This document shows, one piece after another, positions 13,179 to 23,150 of a DNA stretch of 64,000 nucleotides. The position numbers were made by a program, and so were the translations under genes. Under the pieces are notes generated by a model. The model saw only the letters and a program-made list of their open reading frames with translations. It searched no databases and was not told where the DNA came from. Origin of the DNA: Papaver somniferum. Its lineage: Eukaryota; Streptophyta; Magnoliopsida; Ranunculales; Papaveraceae. Within the stretch, counting starts at the first letter, position 1, and each line of letters begins with the position of its first letter. The stretch spans positions 153,724,406 to 153,788,405 of the forward strand of contig NC_039363.1 in NCBI RefSeq assembly GCF_003573695.1. Reading direction: 5' to 3'.

Positions 13179-16100
13179 TGTCTAAAACACCTAATTTTAT
13201 ATATAGTATTTATGCTTTGTTTGCTATTATCCTTGTGAATTGCATCTCTTATGTTTAGTTTTGAGTTATTAGGTGCAACGGAGTCCTTGGGAGCAAAAGA
13301 AGGAGAAATCATCCATTTGGAGCCAAAAGAGCAAAAAGATCAATTGGTGGGCGAAATATACTTGGAGCCGGCTAGATTGTGCAAGAAAGAGGTGATGAAC
13401 GAACTGTCAGTTTCTCAAACTGACAGTTAAGAAAGAAAGAATAGGCTCTTGTTTATCTGGAACTGGCAATCCAAATATCACTTCAGTGGCCCCTTAATGT
13501 ACCGTGTGCCAATATCAATTCCTATACCTACACAATACCTAAAATTCAGAAGAAATCATTAACTTTTATTCCTTCTCCTCTCTGAAACCGATGGCGTCTC
13601 CATTGCTGTGTCGAGCGATTCCACTGAAAGAAGATGATGCTGCCCGTTGAAAGAAATTGAAGCAGGGTTTGTCTAAAACTTGAGTTTCAATATCTGATGT
13701 TGTTGCAATTGAGTAGAATCAGCGATGGTTTGTGTTAATTTTTTAAAACAGTGAAGAAACTGAATCTGCTGTGATGGTTTGATGGCTCGATTTGAAGAAC
13801 CGAATCTAGGCCTCTGTAAGGAGTTTGAAGCTCAAGAGATGAATTAGAAGATTGGGTATGATATGAAGCTGAAAATGAAGACGAAGAGATTAAGAGCTGA
13901 GTTTTGAGTATCTGATGTTGTGGTTCATGGCTGATTGTGGAGATTAAGAGCTGAGTTTTGAGTTTACAAAGAAGAATCTGGTGATGGGTTTACTTTTGCA
14001 GTTGTTGGTGATGAATTAGGAGATGGGATTTGATGTTGAGCTCGAATTATCAAGACGAAGAGATATTTGTGTTTCCATTGCAGTTGGTTGGTGGTTGGGA
14101 AGAACTCAGGGAGATGATGGTGATGTTTATGGTGTTGGTTGCGGTTGAGCTCTTGAGGGTGACGCTGCAATTTACATGAATTGGTGGCAGATGTTAGTCC
14201 AGAGGAATGGGTCTTGGTTGCTGGCAAGGAGGATGTAACAGAGAGTGATGGAAGTCACTTCCATGAGTTCAATGTTTCTGAAGAGACGGTGCTACTAGTT
14301 GATGCAGCTGTAATGGGAGTTCTTGAATGGTTGTGGTTCGAATTGCATCTGCAATGAAGAGTTGGTGTTGATGATTAAGAATCTGGTGCTGTGGGTTTGT
14401 TAAAAGCTGTGAAGACATGAAATGGTGGTGGTCTGGTATGTTGCAGGTGCTAGTGAATGGCAGAGTTGTGCAGGTCGAGAGTGCAGCTGAGTAACTGATG
14501 CAGTGAGACGTGAGATGAACTAACAAGAGCTGAGGGCAGGCTGTAATTGCAGCTGCACTGAAGCTGAGTGAGAAACTGGTACAATTAAAGATGCAAGTGC
14601 AGTGATAGTGGATATGAAGCTGTGAGATATAGAGAATTGCGGGAACTGAAAGGACTTGGAATGTGGCAGTGCAATGGTTGAGTGCTGAGGTGCAGCCATG
14701 GACATGGTGGTTCTGGTGGAGCTCTGCCAGGAATTGAAGCACTGTTGGTGATATGAAGGAGTTAATATAGCTTAGTGCCAGGAACTGGTGGTGATTTGAG
14801 ATAGCAGTGACCTGAGTTATGAGGTTAAGAAGACGCAAATGGATCCGTGTGGTTGACAGTACAATGAGCTAGCATTGCAGGTCTGAAGTGCAGGTGAAGT
14901 GGTTGATTTGTTGGTAGATTGAAGAGAACAGATGAAACTAGTGTTGCTGTGATGCTGTAAGAATTAGAATGGAATGTATGTGCTAGTCTGCTAAGGGTTA
15001 TGAAGCTACAGAAGTTGGGAGTTGCAGCTGAACTGGTTGATTGGAAGTAAAGGTTTTGAAGCGCCATCTTGGTGCGACACAGATTCTGGCCTATGCAATA
15101 CAGCTCTGGCTGTGCAAGACTATGGCTTAGAGCCAAGTCAGCTGAGTTAGCCTCTGACTCAGACTTGATTACCTGACTCAGTTGGCTCGACAGTTTGACT
15201 CATTTGACCAGTGACCGGGTGGACTTTGCCGGTCATCTGAGATACTTCTCCGACCATTCTCCGGCCAAGTTCCGGCCATTTTGCCAGTTTTTTGGCGACC
15301 TCTTTTGAGACATATTTTCATTTGGGTACTCTTCACATATGGGTTTGGTGGACATCTCGTTATTGGACTTTGGGCTTTGAAGATTTGGTTTTGGAAAGAT
15401 AAAAAGCTACAAAAGGAGAAAGTTTCTACTTCTTTTTGGGGATCACGTATTTTTCTACTTGGAGCTTTGGAGAGCGGCCACTAGGGTTTGCTTTCATTTG
15501 TTTTTCATCTTCTTCATTTTATTATTGATTATGATTATGATGAACTCAAGAGCTATGAGTAGCTAAACAAATAATATTGGTTATGGGATAAAGTTGATTT
15601 CTCAACATGATATTTGATTCAATGCATTAGTTTTCTCTCAACTTTATTGTTCATGATTCATTATTAATATTGTCATATGATTTGATTGCTTGTTTGGTTA
15701 AGTCCGGAATCAATTGGATTTGCATTCATCTCTATTGCTAGATTAGGATTTTCAATACGAAAAAGTTGACAATTCCTGATTGCAAGTAGCATAGCGTGGT
15801 TATTACTTGTAGTGATACATCTTTATAATTTCATATGAATCATAACCTTTGTTAAAACGGATTAGTGCTTTTACACGTTCGTTTTCCTTGATTAGTCTTA
15901 TTCCATTGAACTTGGTGCTTTTACACTTTAGGTTGCTTTCTAGGAAGAATTCACATATACATATTTTAATGTGGTTGTGATGAAATCAGGGAATTAGCGG
16001 GATATACTTGCGATCAAGGTATCCTAGGAATTTTAGTAAATAAGAGATTAAATTTTCAATTCTAGTCATTGGTGAAAATACATGTTTGTGAATGATACTA

Positions 16101-16300
16101 TCCCGTGACCAATATCTTCCTCTTATTGATTACTTTCATATTTTTATTGCTTTGCTAAAACAAAATTCCCCCCTTGGTTACTAAGAAACTGAGTTTTATA
16201 ACAACAAAAGCCTCTCTGTGGGAACGAACTCTTTCTTACCACATACTTCATTTAATTTAGTTGAAGTGAGAAAGTGAAATTATTTTTGACGCATACGACA
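13179..16300 (+). mobile_element. Solo LTR of a large Ty3 element inside the PMD gene
   Basis: The 3122-bp sequence starts TGTCTAAAACACC and ends GCATACGACA, giving TGTC/GACA termini. It interrupts the PMD coding sequence. Near its end it has the words CTGTGGGAACGAA, resembling the GTGGGAACGAC-type block near the end of the 18799 element's LTRs. No gag, pol, primer site or second LTR is present, so it fits a solo LTR left by LTR-LTR recombination. A clear 5-bp target duplication was not found (ATAGG on the left, GCGAA on the right), so the exact ends are provisional. Antisense ORFs in 13964-15136 are Gln/His/Ser-rich low-complexity translations. Confidence 0.65.
13402..13428. repeat. Perfect 12-bp inverted repeat, 3-nt loop
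   Basis: AACTGTCAGTTT, then CTC, then AAACTGACAGTT. It lies about 220 bp into the solo LTR and would form a stable hairpin in the LTR transcript. Confidence 0.9.
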
Positions 16301-16689
16301 GCGAATAGATTTCCGAGTTGACTGAAAAGCTGGAGTTGGAGAAAGCGGCCTTGCAAGTCTTGGAGAATGCTGAGAAGCAGAAATCTTACTTTGACGGCTT
16401 CCTTTAGTTTTCCTTTTTGTAACCTCTTGAACCTTGAACTTCTGAGATATGTGAGGTTTTACTTTGGTTTTGAATTTTGATTGGTTTTGGATTAGTGGGT
16501 GATTGAGGATTTCCTTCTTGGATTTGATAGAGATTTTTTCTTAAAATAAAGAACTTTGATAAATTGGTGAATTCAAAAACTGAATGCAAGAATTGCAAAC
16601 TCCTGGAGAAATTGAAAATACATGTGAAAGAAAATCCTAAAATGAAAACGTTAGCTGCTTTGAGAGTCCTTCCTTGAACCAAAAACGCC

Positions 16690-17455
16690 TTGGGACGCTG
16701 AATACTTCATGCGTCAAAAGCCTTTAACCAATTTTCGTGAATCACTGGTACGCTTGTTTTGCCCTCTATAACAGCCAATTTGTAGTATCTTCCAACTACT
16801 GACTTAGCAATCATAAAAGGTCCTTCCAAGTTAAAACTTCTTGTAGAATGGAGATTACGCTTAGTTGCCTTGAGGACTAAATCCCCTTCGTGGAACTTGT
16901 TAGGTTTGGTTGCTCGTGCCCTGAATGTCTTCTGCTGGTTCGGAATTCCTCGTATAGTGGGATTACATGTTGATGGAGCTTTCCAATTCTGGGTAACATG
17001 TGGACACTCAAGCAAGGGAGAGTACCTAGGATATTGATCATCGTGCTCGATCATTATTCTTGCAATGACCGTTTTAGTAAGACGTTGAATTCGGAGAGGC
17101 TCTGCATCCATCCACTTGGTGAAATATGCTGAGGCGAGACTAACCACTCATAAAGTTTGGTGATAGCTTGGTTATGAGTAAAATTGAGTCCCCGGACAAA
17201 AGTAGCATATTTGAAAGTTGATAATATGGACGCATGAGGGGAATAAGACTTGCCTGAGTGCAGAATCTTCTGACGAATTCATGTGCGCTCTCTTCAGGTT
17301 TTTGTGTAAGTCCTATCAAGGATTGGACTTTCTCTAGATGCTCGAATGGTGGAGTATCCTATATTTCTTCTGAATCGGAGCTTTCCTCTGAGTCAGAGCT
17401 TTCTTCAACAGAGAAATGTGAAATTGAAGGTGTTGCAGTTAGCTTTTCACTATGA
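16690..17455 (-). mobile_element. Ty3 remnant: gag fragment joined to integrase
   Basis: Read on the minus strand, 17455-17150 gives a Ser/Glu-rich stretch and then a gag-like segment (QKPEESAHEFVRRF). One shift of frame later it reads KYATFVRGLNFTHN. It is followed directly by integrase sequence from 17147. Protease, reverse transcriptase and RNase H are missing, so the copy has a large internal deletion. It lies at the 3' end of the transposase gene at 17507-18600 and probably truncated it. Tat-type affinity is likely from the integrase style. No LTRs were recognised. Confidence 0.6.
16707..17147 (-). pseudogene. Ty3 integrase fragment
   Basis: The 146-codon frame begins within the integrase core (FTKWMDAEPLRI, matching the usual YFTKWxEAEPL). 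After a gap it continues with the C-terminal integrase part: FHEGDLVLKATKRN, then EGPFMIAKSVVGRYYKLA. The middle of the catalytic core is missing, so the DDE triad is not complete. It is a non-functional remnant on the minus strand of the gag-integrase fusion. Confidence 0.75.
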
Positions 17456-17506
17456 ATATGGCCGGTTTTACTGTGCAGTGTATAATAAATAAGACAACAG
17501 ACTTAC

Positions 17507-18600
17507 TAATTTTTGTTTTAATCCCGAGCATCCTCCTTGTCCCGTCCTATGTGGGAACTTAGATTGTGATATTGCCTCTTTACCCCTCTCCGAATTTTTC
17601 TTGCAGCGGAAATAAAAATAATTTCATTAGTATGCTAGGATAGACAATAAGAACGAAACACAAATTAGAAAAAGAAATGTGTATTCCATACCTTAAATTT
17701 AGGCGATTCTATTACATGATTAAGGTAATTGTCCCAGTTTTCTTGGTCCATTATCGTTATGTACTTTTTGGGGACAGTTCTTAGTTTGTCCGGTCTTTCT
17801 AGGAAGGGTTTTACATGATTGTTGTACAATTTTCTTCTGAAGTCCCGCAACTGAATAGGTACACGCTTCATGACCACTCGCCTCATTTCATGGGGAACCT
17901 CAAAATGAAGCTGCAATAACATCTAATGGGTATTAATCACAGACTCACAGTTAGACAACAAAAACGACGAATTGATAACCGCATATGCATACCTGAATTT
18001 TCTCCCACATACTTTCTTTTGTTGTTGAAGGGACTTCCTTCCAACATAAATATTTTATGCCAACCATATCACGGGCCAAATAGCGTAGGTAACTACTGAA
18101 TTCAATTCCATGGTCACCAATAGGCCGGAACATTTTGTCAAATTCCGTAGCCCATTTATCGGCATCAGATTTCGAGAAGTGTTTATGCAGCTTCAACATT
18201 CTTGTCATTCCCCTTTCTTTTTTGGACTCTTCTGTAGAGTCTTCTTGTTGTGGCTGCTTTTCTGCTTCTGGAGCTTTTTCCAATTCCTTTTCTTCTACCA
18301 CTTCGAGATCATTATTTTTAAAATCGTCTGACTCTGGAAATAACATAGGCAACATATGAAACCATGTGATGTTTAAGTAAAAACAAGTAAGTACAAGATT
18401 TCGAACATTACCTGTTAATTCTTCAAATCTACCAGTGGTTAAAATATCTTCACCATCATCGTCATCTGATTGTACAATGTAATCATGAATCTCATCTAAC
18501 TCTAACGATTCTTCATCAGAATCCCCCTCATCATCTGGTTCCCTCCATTGGTCATCCTCTGGGGGCACGTTGTAACCATCATCTTCTCCTATGACAAAAC
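17507..18600 (-). pseudogene. Ptta/En/Spm-type transposase gene, truncated
   Basis: Four exons with GT-AG borders can be read on the minus strand: about 18600-18412, 18333-17993, 17922-17692 and 17599-17507. The first is very acidic (DEEDSDEESLELDE-like composition). The later ones match the plant transposase family Ptta/En/Spm (Transposase_24): a W..VP...KE.MWEKIQ segment, then KRVPIQLRDFRRKLY, QENWDNYLNHVIESPKF, and ERGKEAISQSKFPHRTGQGG. The 3' end is lost at a Ty3 remnant. At the 5' side the 6.7-kb element at 18799 separates it from upstream DNA. No in-frame stop lies in the four exons, so the decay is by truncation. Confidence 0.65.
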
Positions 18601-18798
18601 CTGTGTAGGTACGTACATCTCAGTTAGGAATTTGAGCTTATTTTAGAAAATATTAGCTAAACCTAACAAGATAGGCAACATGTGTTACACCTATTTTTTA
18701 TTTTATGAAAGAAAACAAACATGAACTCATTGATGCATGTAACTTGAGGCTAAAACATCATTGCAACACACAAAATCTCTTCATGATTATTGTGTTAT

Positions 18799-21123
18799 TG
18801 ATAACCACGTATGTGCTACATGTTATACCCATATTTATATTAAGTGGGACTCGATATTTTGACTAATAATATTATTTTAGTGCTTTTGTAGAAAGTGCGA
18901 GCGAATCGGATCACCCGAAGAAAAACAATACAAATATAAGCTAAACGACATTTGTGACAAAATGAAACTAATGCTGCGGCTCTTGACATACAAACTGGAA
19001 CCTCAATTAAGCATGCATGCCATCTACTTTCTCTGGTGGCACCAACACTAGCCATTCTCGGCTAAAGAGTTTACAGGAAAATGATTATTCCTTTGTTAAT
19101 CCAATCACCTGAGCAGCACTAGTAGGAAGGAGGACGTGGCTCCCCAGGTTGTGCGTGGAATGTTTAAAGAAGTTATTTCTCTTATTCAAGCAAAATGTTG
19201 AAACGTGGTGCTGTGATATCAAAAGTGCTGTTGAGATAAATGAAAAGCCAGTGTGGACGTGACCTCTTCTTAACGCATTTTCTGTGTCCTCCAAGCAGCT
19301 GCTGGTGTTCTTATAGCTAAAGAGAATGGTTCTGAGCAGAAAAAAGATGGGTATGTTGCCTGGATTAATTGTGACTGATGGTTCTAAGCGAAAATACAAC
19401 GAGAAAGCAACAAGATATGAAGAGTTTACTGCCGGTGTTGATGTCGGCAGTTAAGTGGTGTTGTTCACGGAAGATTAAGGCAGTGATTATGACGGCAGAA
19501 GATACGAACTGAACTACAGAGAGGGAAGTAATGAAGACATTCGTTTATTTTCATCCTGCAAGGTCGTGTTCTTCATCATCTCTTGGCAGAGGGAGTTCGA
19601 ATACTTCTTCCGAAATCAGAAGCACCAGTTCTTGATGCAGTCAGTGGTGGTGATAATTAGTAAGGATGGTCGAAGACAGTTGGTGGAGTTAGGATCTGTG
19701 TGCTTGGCTAATGGTTGTTATGGAGCTTTTGGCAGTATCGGAATTGTTGTTGTTCAGCTGTTCCCCTCAGTTCCAAAGATATTGAGTTCGTTTGTGATAC
19801 TCTAAATAATGATTATGAGTCTCGATGCTGGGATTGATATTAAAGATGAGGTGATGTGTTTGCGATGATTGGCAGAGATGTTAAAATGTATTGTTGGGTT
19901 TAATCCTATGCAGTCATTGGAGCAAAGTAGTTTTCTTTCAGTGGAGTCTTTCTCGGATGAAAAGATGTACGAGAATGGAAATTGCACCTCGTGGTCAGTC
20001 TGGGGGAAGATGGAGTTTAGATTCCGTGTGTTTGACTGATTATATTGGTCCGAGTGGAGTCAGTTCTTGGGAGCCCTTGCCGGTGTTGTAGAACAAGTAG
20101 TGACGAAATTTGCAAGACAGGAGTCCAATGGTCACTTAATTTAGTGGGCTTTCAGTTCAGTACAAGAAGGAGGAGTCCAATGGTCATTCAGATTGGAACA
20201 AAATGAAGACTTAGTTTGACAAGAAAGGGAGGCCGGTTTTGGGGAGTTCTTCTCTGTTAGTGACAGATAGAGAGGGAGAAAAGGCTGGAGGCTGGAGGCG
20301 AGCAGAAGAGCAAGGGACGACGACTTTGGTTTGGTTGTTTTTCTTTTGTTATCATTTTTTGATGGGTTTTAAGAAACCCATAATCATTTTTTTTGCTAGA
20401 TTTTCTTTGTAACTAGGGTTTTTATGGTTGAAACTACATGGGTATTAAGCCGTTTTTGATTGATTGAATTATATAGCAATAGACCATTTTGATTTGAATA
20501 AATAATTCCATGATTTTATATATTGATTTAGTGATAATATGAGTTGTTGCTTCACCGGTTTCGTATAACCTTTGTGCATAATAGTTATGATCGAAAATAT
20601 ATTTGTCTACTTATTTGATATTCCATGTTTGGGTTAAATCCTTTGATGGGGCATGCTTAGAATAGTCAGGTATTATTTGAGAACCTGTATTTAGTTTCGT
20701 ATAAATTTCTCGTTAATGCAATTTGATGGTGCATGCTTTGGTTTACTCTTTTGATGTGCCATGCTTAGGGCGTCCCAGTGATATTTGCGACTCTAATATA
20801 TATAATAGGTGACGTCAATAAAACGAACAATAAATAATTCATGAATTATGTTTCATTTCAGTATTTGAATAGAAATAGTGGTGGATACATTAAACCCTGA
20901 TTACCAACTCTCCCATTTGATTCGTTTTGTGACTTTAGTTTATTTTTCTCATTGTCTTTATTCTTTCAAAAATCCGAAAACATCTTTATTTTTTAGTCCA
21001 TTAGAGATATTGATTACGTATTTCCACCGCTCCTCATGGGAACGACCTGTACTTGCCTCTGTCTACATTGTAGACACCGTGCGATTGCGGTTTATTATAT
21101 ATAGGCATCTCCGGATCCCATCA
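18799..21123 (+). repeat. 5' LTR of the non-autonomous element
   Basis: This 2325-bp LTR runs from TGATAACCACG to GATCCCATCA and is nearly identical to the copy at 23151-25460. The 79-codon ORFs present in both LTRs (19566-19805 and 23915-24154) have no recognisable domain and are probably chance. Confidence 0.93.
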
Positions 21124-21128
21124 ATTTT

Positions 21129-21145
21129 TGGCGCCGTTGCCGCGG
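21129..21145 (+). promoter_or_regulatory. Primer-binding site, tRNA-Asp type
   Basis: TGGCGCCGTTGCCGCGG starts six bases after the LTR end and matches the complement of the plant tRNA-Asp 3' end except for one base. Confidence 0.9.
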
Positions 21146-21385
21146 AGCGGTTGTGGAATATTGTAATTGGTATTTTGTACATATTTTATTTTTATTTTAT
21201 GTACATAGCTTATTTTTTCTTTTATTTTTATATTTTCTTTTAGTTCTTTTTACGTAGCGTATTTGATTTTTCTTAGGTACCTTAGTCTGAAGAGCGGCGA
21301 TTGGAGTCAACAATTGGCCTAAAGTAAGTACTTGATATTCTCGCAAAGCTTTTACAAGGTGTGTTATTGAGAATTACTTTGTATA

Positions 21386-22549
21386 ATGGTTTCCAACGAG
21401 TTGACTTCTTTTATAGCTTTTTGGAATCTTACCAGAAGAGCTGAGACAGAGGAGTCATCTGATATTTCACATAAGGAGTATGCATATGCACCTTCTCATT
21501 ATCAAGAACCTGTCGAGTGTGTAAATAATGATTGAAATTATTCTCATAGGTATGATCATTCCGGACCTTGTGAAGGTTATGATCATTACCAACCTTACCC
21601 TGATTATGAGCCACAATGTGTTGATTCCAATTATTATTCACACATTCCTCCGTCACAGTATGAGAGAGATAATCAATCTTTTTGTGACCCATCTGCATCA
21701 CAACTATTTTTGTTAGAACGCTTCAATATTGAAATTGCTGAACAGACCAAAGCTAATGAGTTACTTTTTGCCGAGATTAGTAAAGCCCATGCTCATATTG
21801 CTGAACTTGCTGAACAAAATTCTTTATCGATTGCTCAACTAATGCAGTCGTTAACAGATTGTGGGCTTACAGAGGAAACATGTTCTAATTTTTCTAATAC
21901 TCTTGATATTTATGATGAAACCTCTTTAAATTATGAATCAATTTGTATGGAAAATGATGATGAATTTGAAAGTTATGATCATAGGAATGGAGATATTGTC
22001 ATACCAACTGAAGGTGGTGTGTTTAGTCAAACTCCTGATCGTATTAATGATCACTCTCCTATTCAAAAGGAAGATTTTAGGATTGAGGACACCATTCTTT
22101 TAGATGGTGTGACATAATAGTGTTATAACAATGATGTTTATGAAGAATGTGTTAATTCTGAGGAAACCGTAGTTAAGTATAACGACTTAGAGACATTACA
22201 CTCTATCTATACGGTTTCTTTTAATCATCTTTATTGTGATATTCCTATTGATTCCTTGGTTGATGATGATTATGATGATGATTTAGTACAGGGTCACAAA
22301 CCCAGTGGAGAAGTTAATATACCTAGAATTGTTAGCACAACTTTTCAGAAGATTCCTAATTTTGGATTAGAACTGCGTGCTTCTCCAGTATTACTAGATT
22401 ATTTTGCATCTCGTGACTTCTCTTTGCCTGTGCATGACTCCCAGATTGTTTCATTTCACATCCCCAATGAACTACTTGAATCGGTAATTCTTGTTACTGA
22501 CAATTTATCCTTTGCAAAAACTAGGTTAGGGATAGCTCTTTGCTTTTGA
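21386..22549 (+). pseudogene. Single reading frame of the non-autonomous element
   Basis: An ATG at 21386 opens one frame that runs to 22549 without a frameshift, broken only by TGA at 21533 and by adjacent TAA and TAG at 22115-22120. The N-terminal part is Tyr/His/Pro-rich. The middle (from 21710) looks like a coiled coil (EQTKANELLFAEISKAHAH). The last third is acidic and contains IPNFGLELRASPVLLDYF, which resembles VPNLGLESCTSEILLEF in the gag-protease protein at 1313-3670. No protease or zinc knuckle is seen. It is probably a divergent protein of a pol-less Athila subfamily. The function is unknown. Confidence 0.65.
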
Positions 22550-22788
22550 TAGTCTCTATATCTTTACGTTGCTACAACAAGAGTGTGAGGTTATCATTAA
22601 TTGTATATATTGTTCTTTGGGTTGATCCCCAAATATTTAGGTTGTTGATATATGGAGAGTCTTGTTTGTACATTTCAGTAGGTATTTCTATTTTCTTGTT
22701 TTATTCTTACTTGTTTATTTTTGCATATTATGAATTTCCCATCTTAATTTTTACGTTGGATGACTCAATTACATTGAGGACAATGTAA
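22540..22788 (+). pseudogene. Hydrophobic tail with DPQ-FRLL motif
   Basis: The frame overlapping the end of the main reading frame encodes a hydrophobic run of about 20 residues and then VDPQIFRLLIYG. This matches the C-terminus of the pol-less element at 1313-3670 (MDPQLFRLLVY), where it is fused in frame to gag-protease. Here one frame change separates it from the main reading frame. A second hydrophobic stretch follows. The tail could be a membrane anchor, but that is inferred from composition only. It ends just before the purine-rich block at 22789-22812. Confidence 0.55.
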
Positions 22789-22863
22789 TGTTTAAGTGTG
22801 GGGGAGTGGTTTGTTTGAGCATATAGATTTTTGTAGTAAAAAAATAATTGCATATTATGACCA

Positions 22864-23101
22864 TCTGTTTAGCGGGTCTTGAAAAAATTAAAATTTTTTT
22901 TTTGCATGATATGATCAGTTGTTTAGCGGGTCTCTTTGTCTAGCTGTTTAGCAGACATCTCTCGGTCTCGCTGTTTAGCAGACTTCTTTATCCACTGTGT
23001 AGTGGTTTCGTCTAGCTGTTTAGCAGACTTCATTACACCACTGTTTAGTGGTCTCCTCTCGCTGTTTAGCAGACATTTATTTATCCAGCTATGTAGCGGG
23101 T
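22864..23101 (+). repeat. Series of short GTTT-loop hairpin repeats before the 3' LTR
   Basis: About nine copies of a short motif centred on CTGTTTAG occur every 20-28 bp (the first gap is longer). Four contain GCTGTTTAGC. Two have the changed but still paired form CCACTGTTTAGTGG or CCACTGTGTAGTGG (22992-23005, 23038-23051). The region lies in the 3' untranslated part just upstream of the purine tract. Confidence 0.8.
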
Positions 23102-23137
23102 ATACTTTTTGTTTTGCTCGAGGACTAGAAAAATATA

Positions 23138-23150
23138 AGTGTAGGGGTGT
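23138..23150 (+). promoter_or_regulatory. Polypurine tract of the non-autonomous element
   Basis: The purine-rich AAGTGTAGGGGTGT-like run ends directly at the TG of the 3' LTR (23151). It would prime plus-strand DNA synthesis. A second, more conserved block (AAGTGTGGGGGAG) lies upstream at about 22792. Confidence 0.6.

Larger units (their letters stand above)
9549..16407 (+). pseudogene. Plant mobile domain (PMD) protein pseudogene, split by an LTR
   Basis: An N-terminal acidic, Ser/Asp-rich segment starts at 9549. The plant mobile domain follows at about 9880-11245, recognised by GEFTITLEDVVALLHLP (10086-10139), a RYWWPRDGVP segment and a KPFVIPFAIKMAKGEKLPIG segment. The family includes Arabidopsis MAIN/MAIL1 and many transposon-borne copies. 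Frame changes occur near 9880, 10080 and 10340, with in-frame stops at 10679 and 10739. Later exons with GT-AG borders are likely at about 11319-11452, 11538-11620 and 11698-11850, then a Glu/Thr-rich exon 12511-13178. The last coding piece, 16301-16407, reads LTEKLELEKAALQVLENAEK before a stop. The 3.1-kb solo LTR lies between the last two. PMD identity is well supported; later exons are inferred. Confidence 0.75.

Noticed and set aside
13964..15136. Long antisense ORFs (up to 189 codons) in the solo LTR
   Set aside because: The proteins are Gln/His/Ser/Leu-rich low-complexity translations of a purine-rich LTR strand, with no domain and no splice context.
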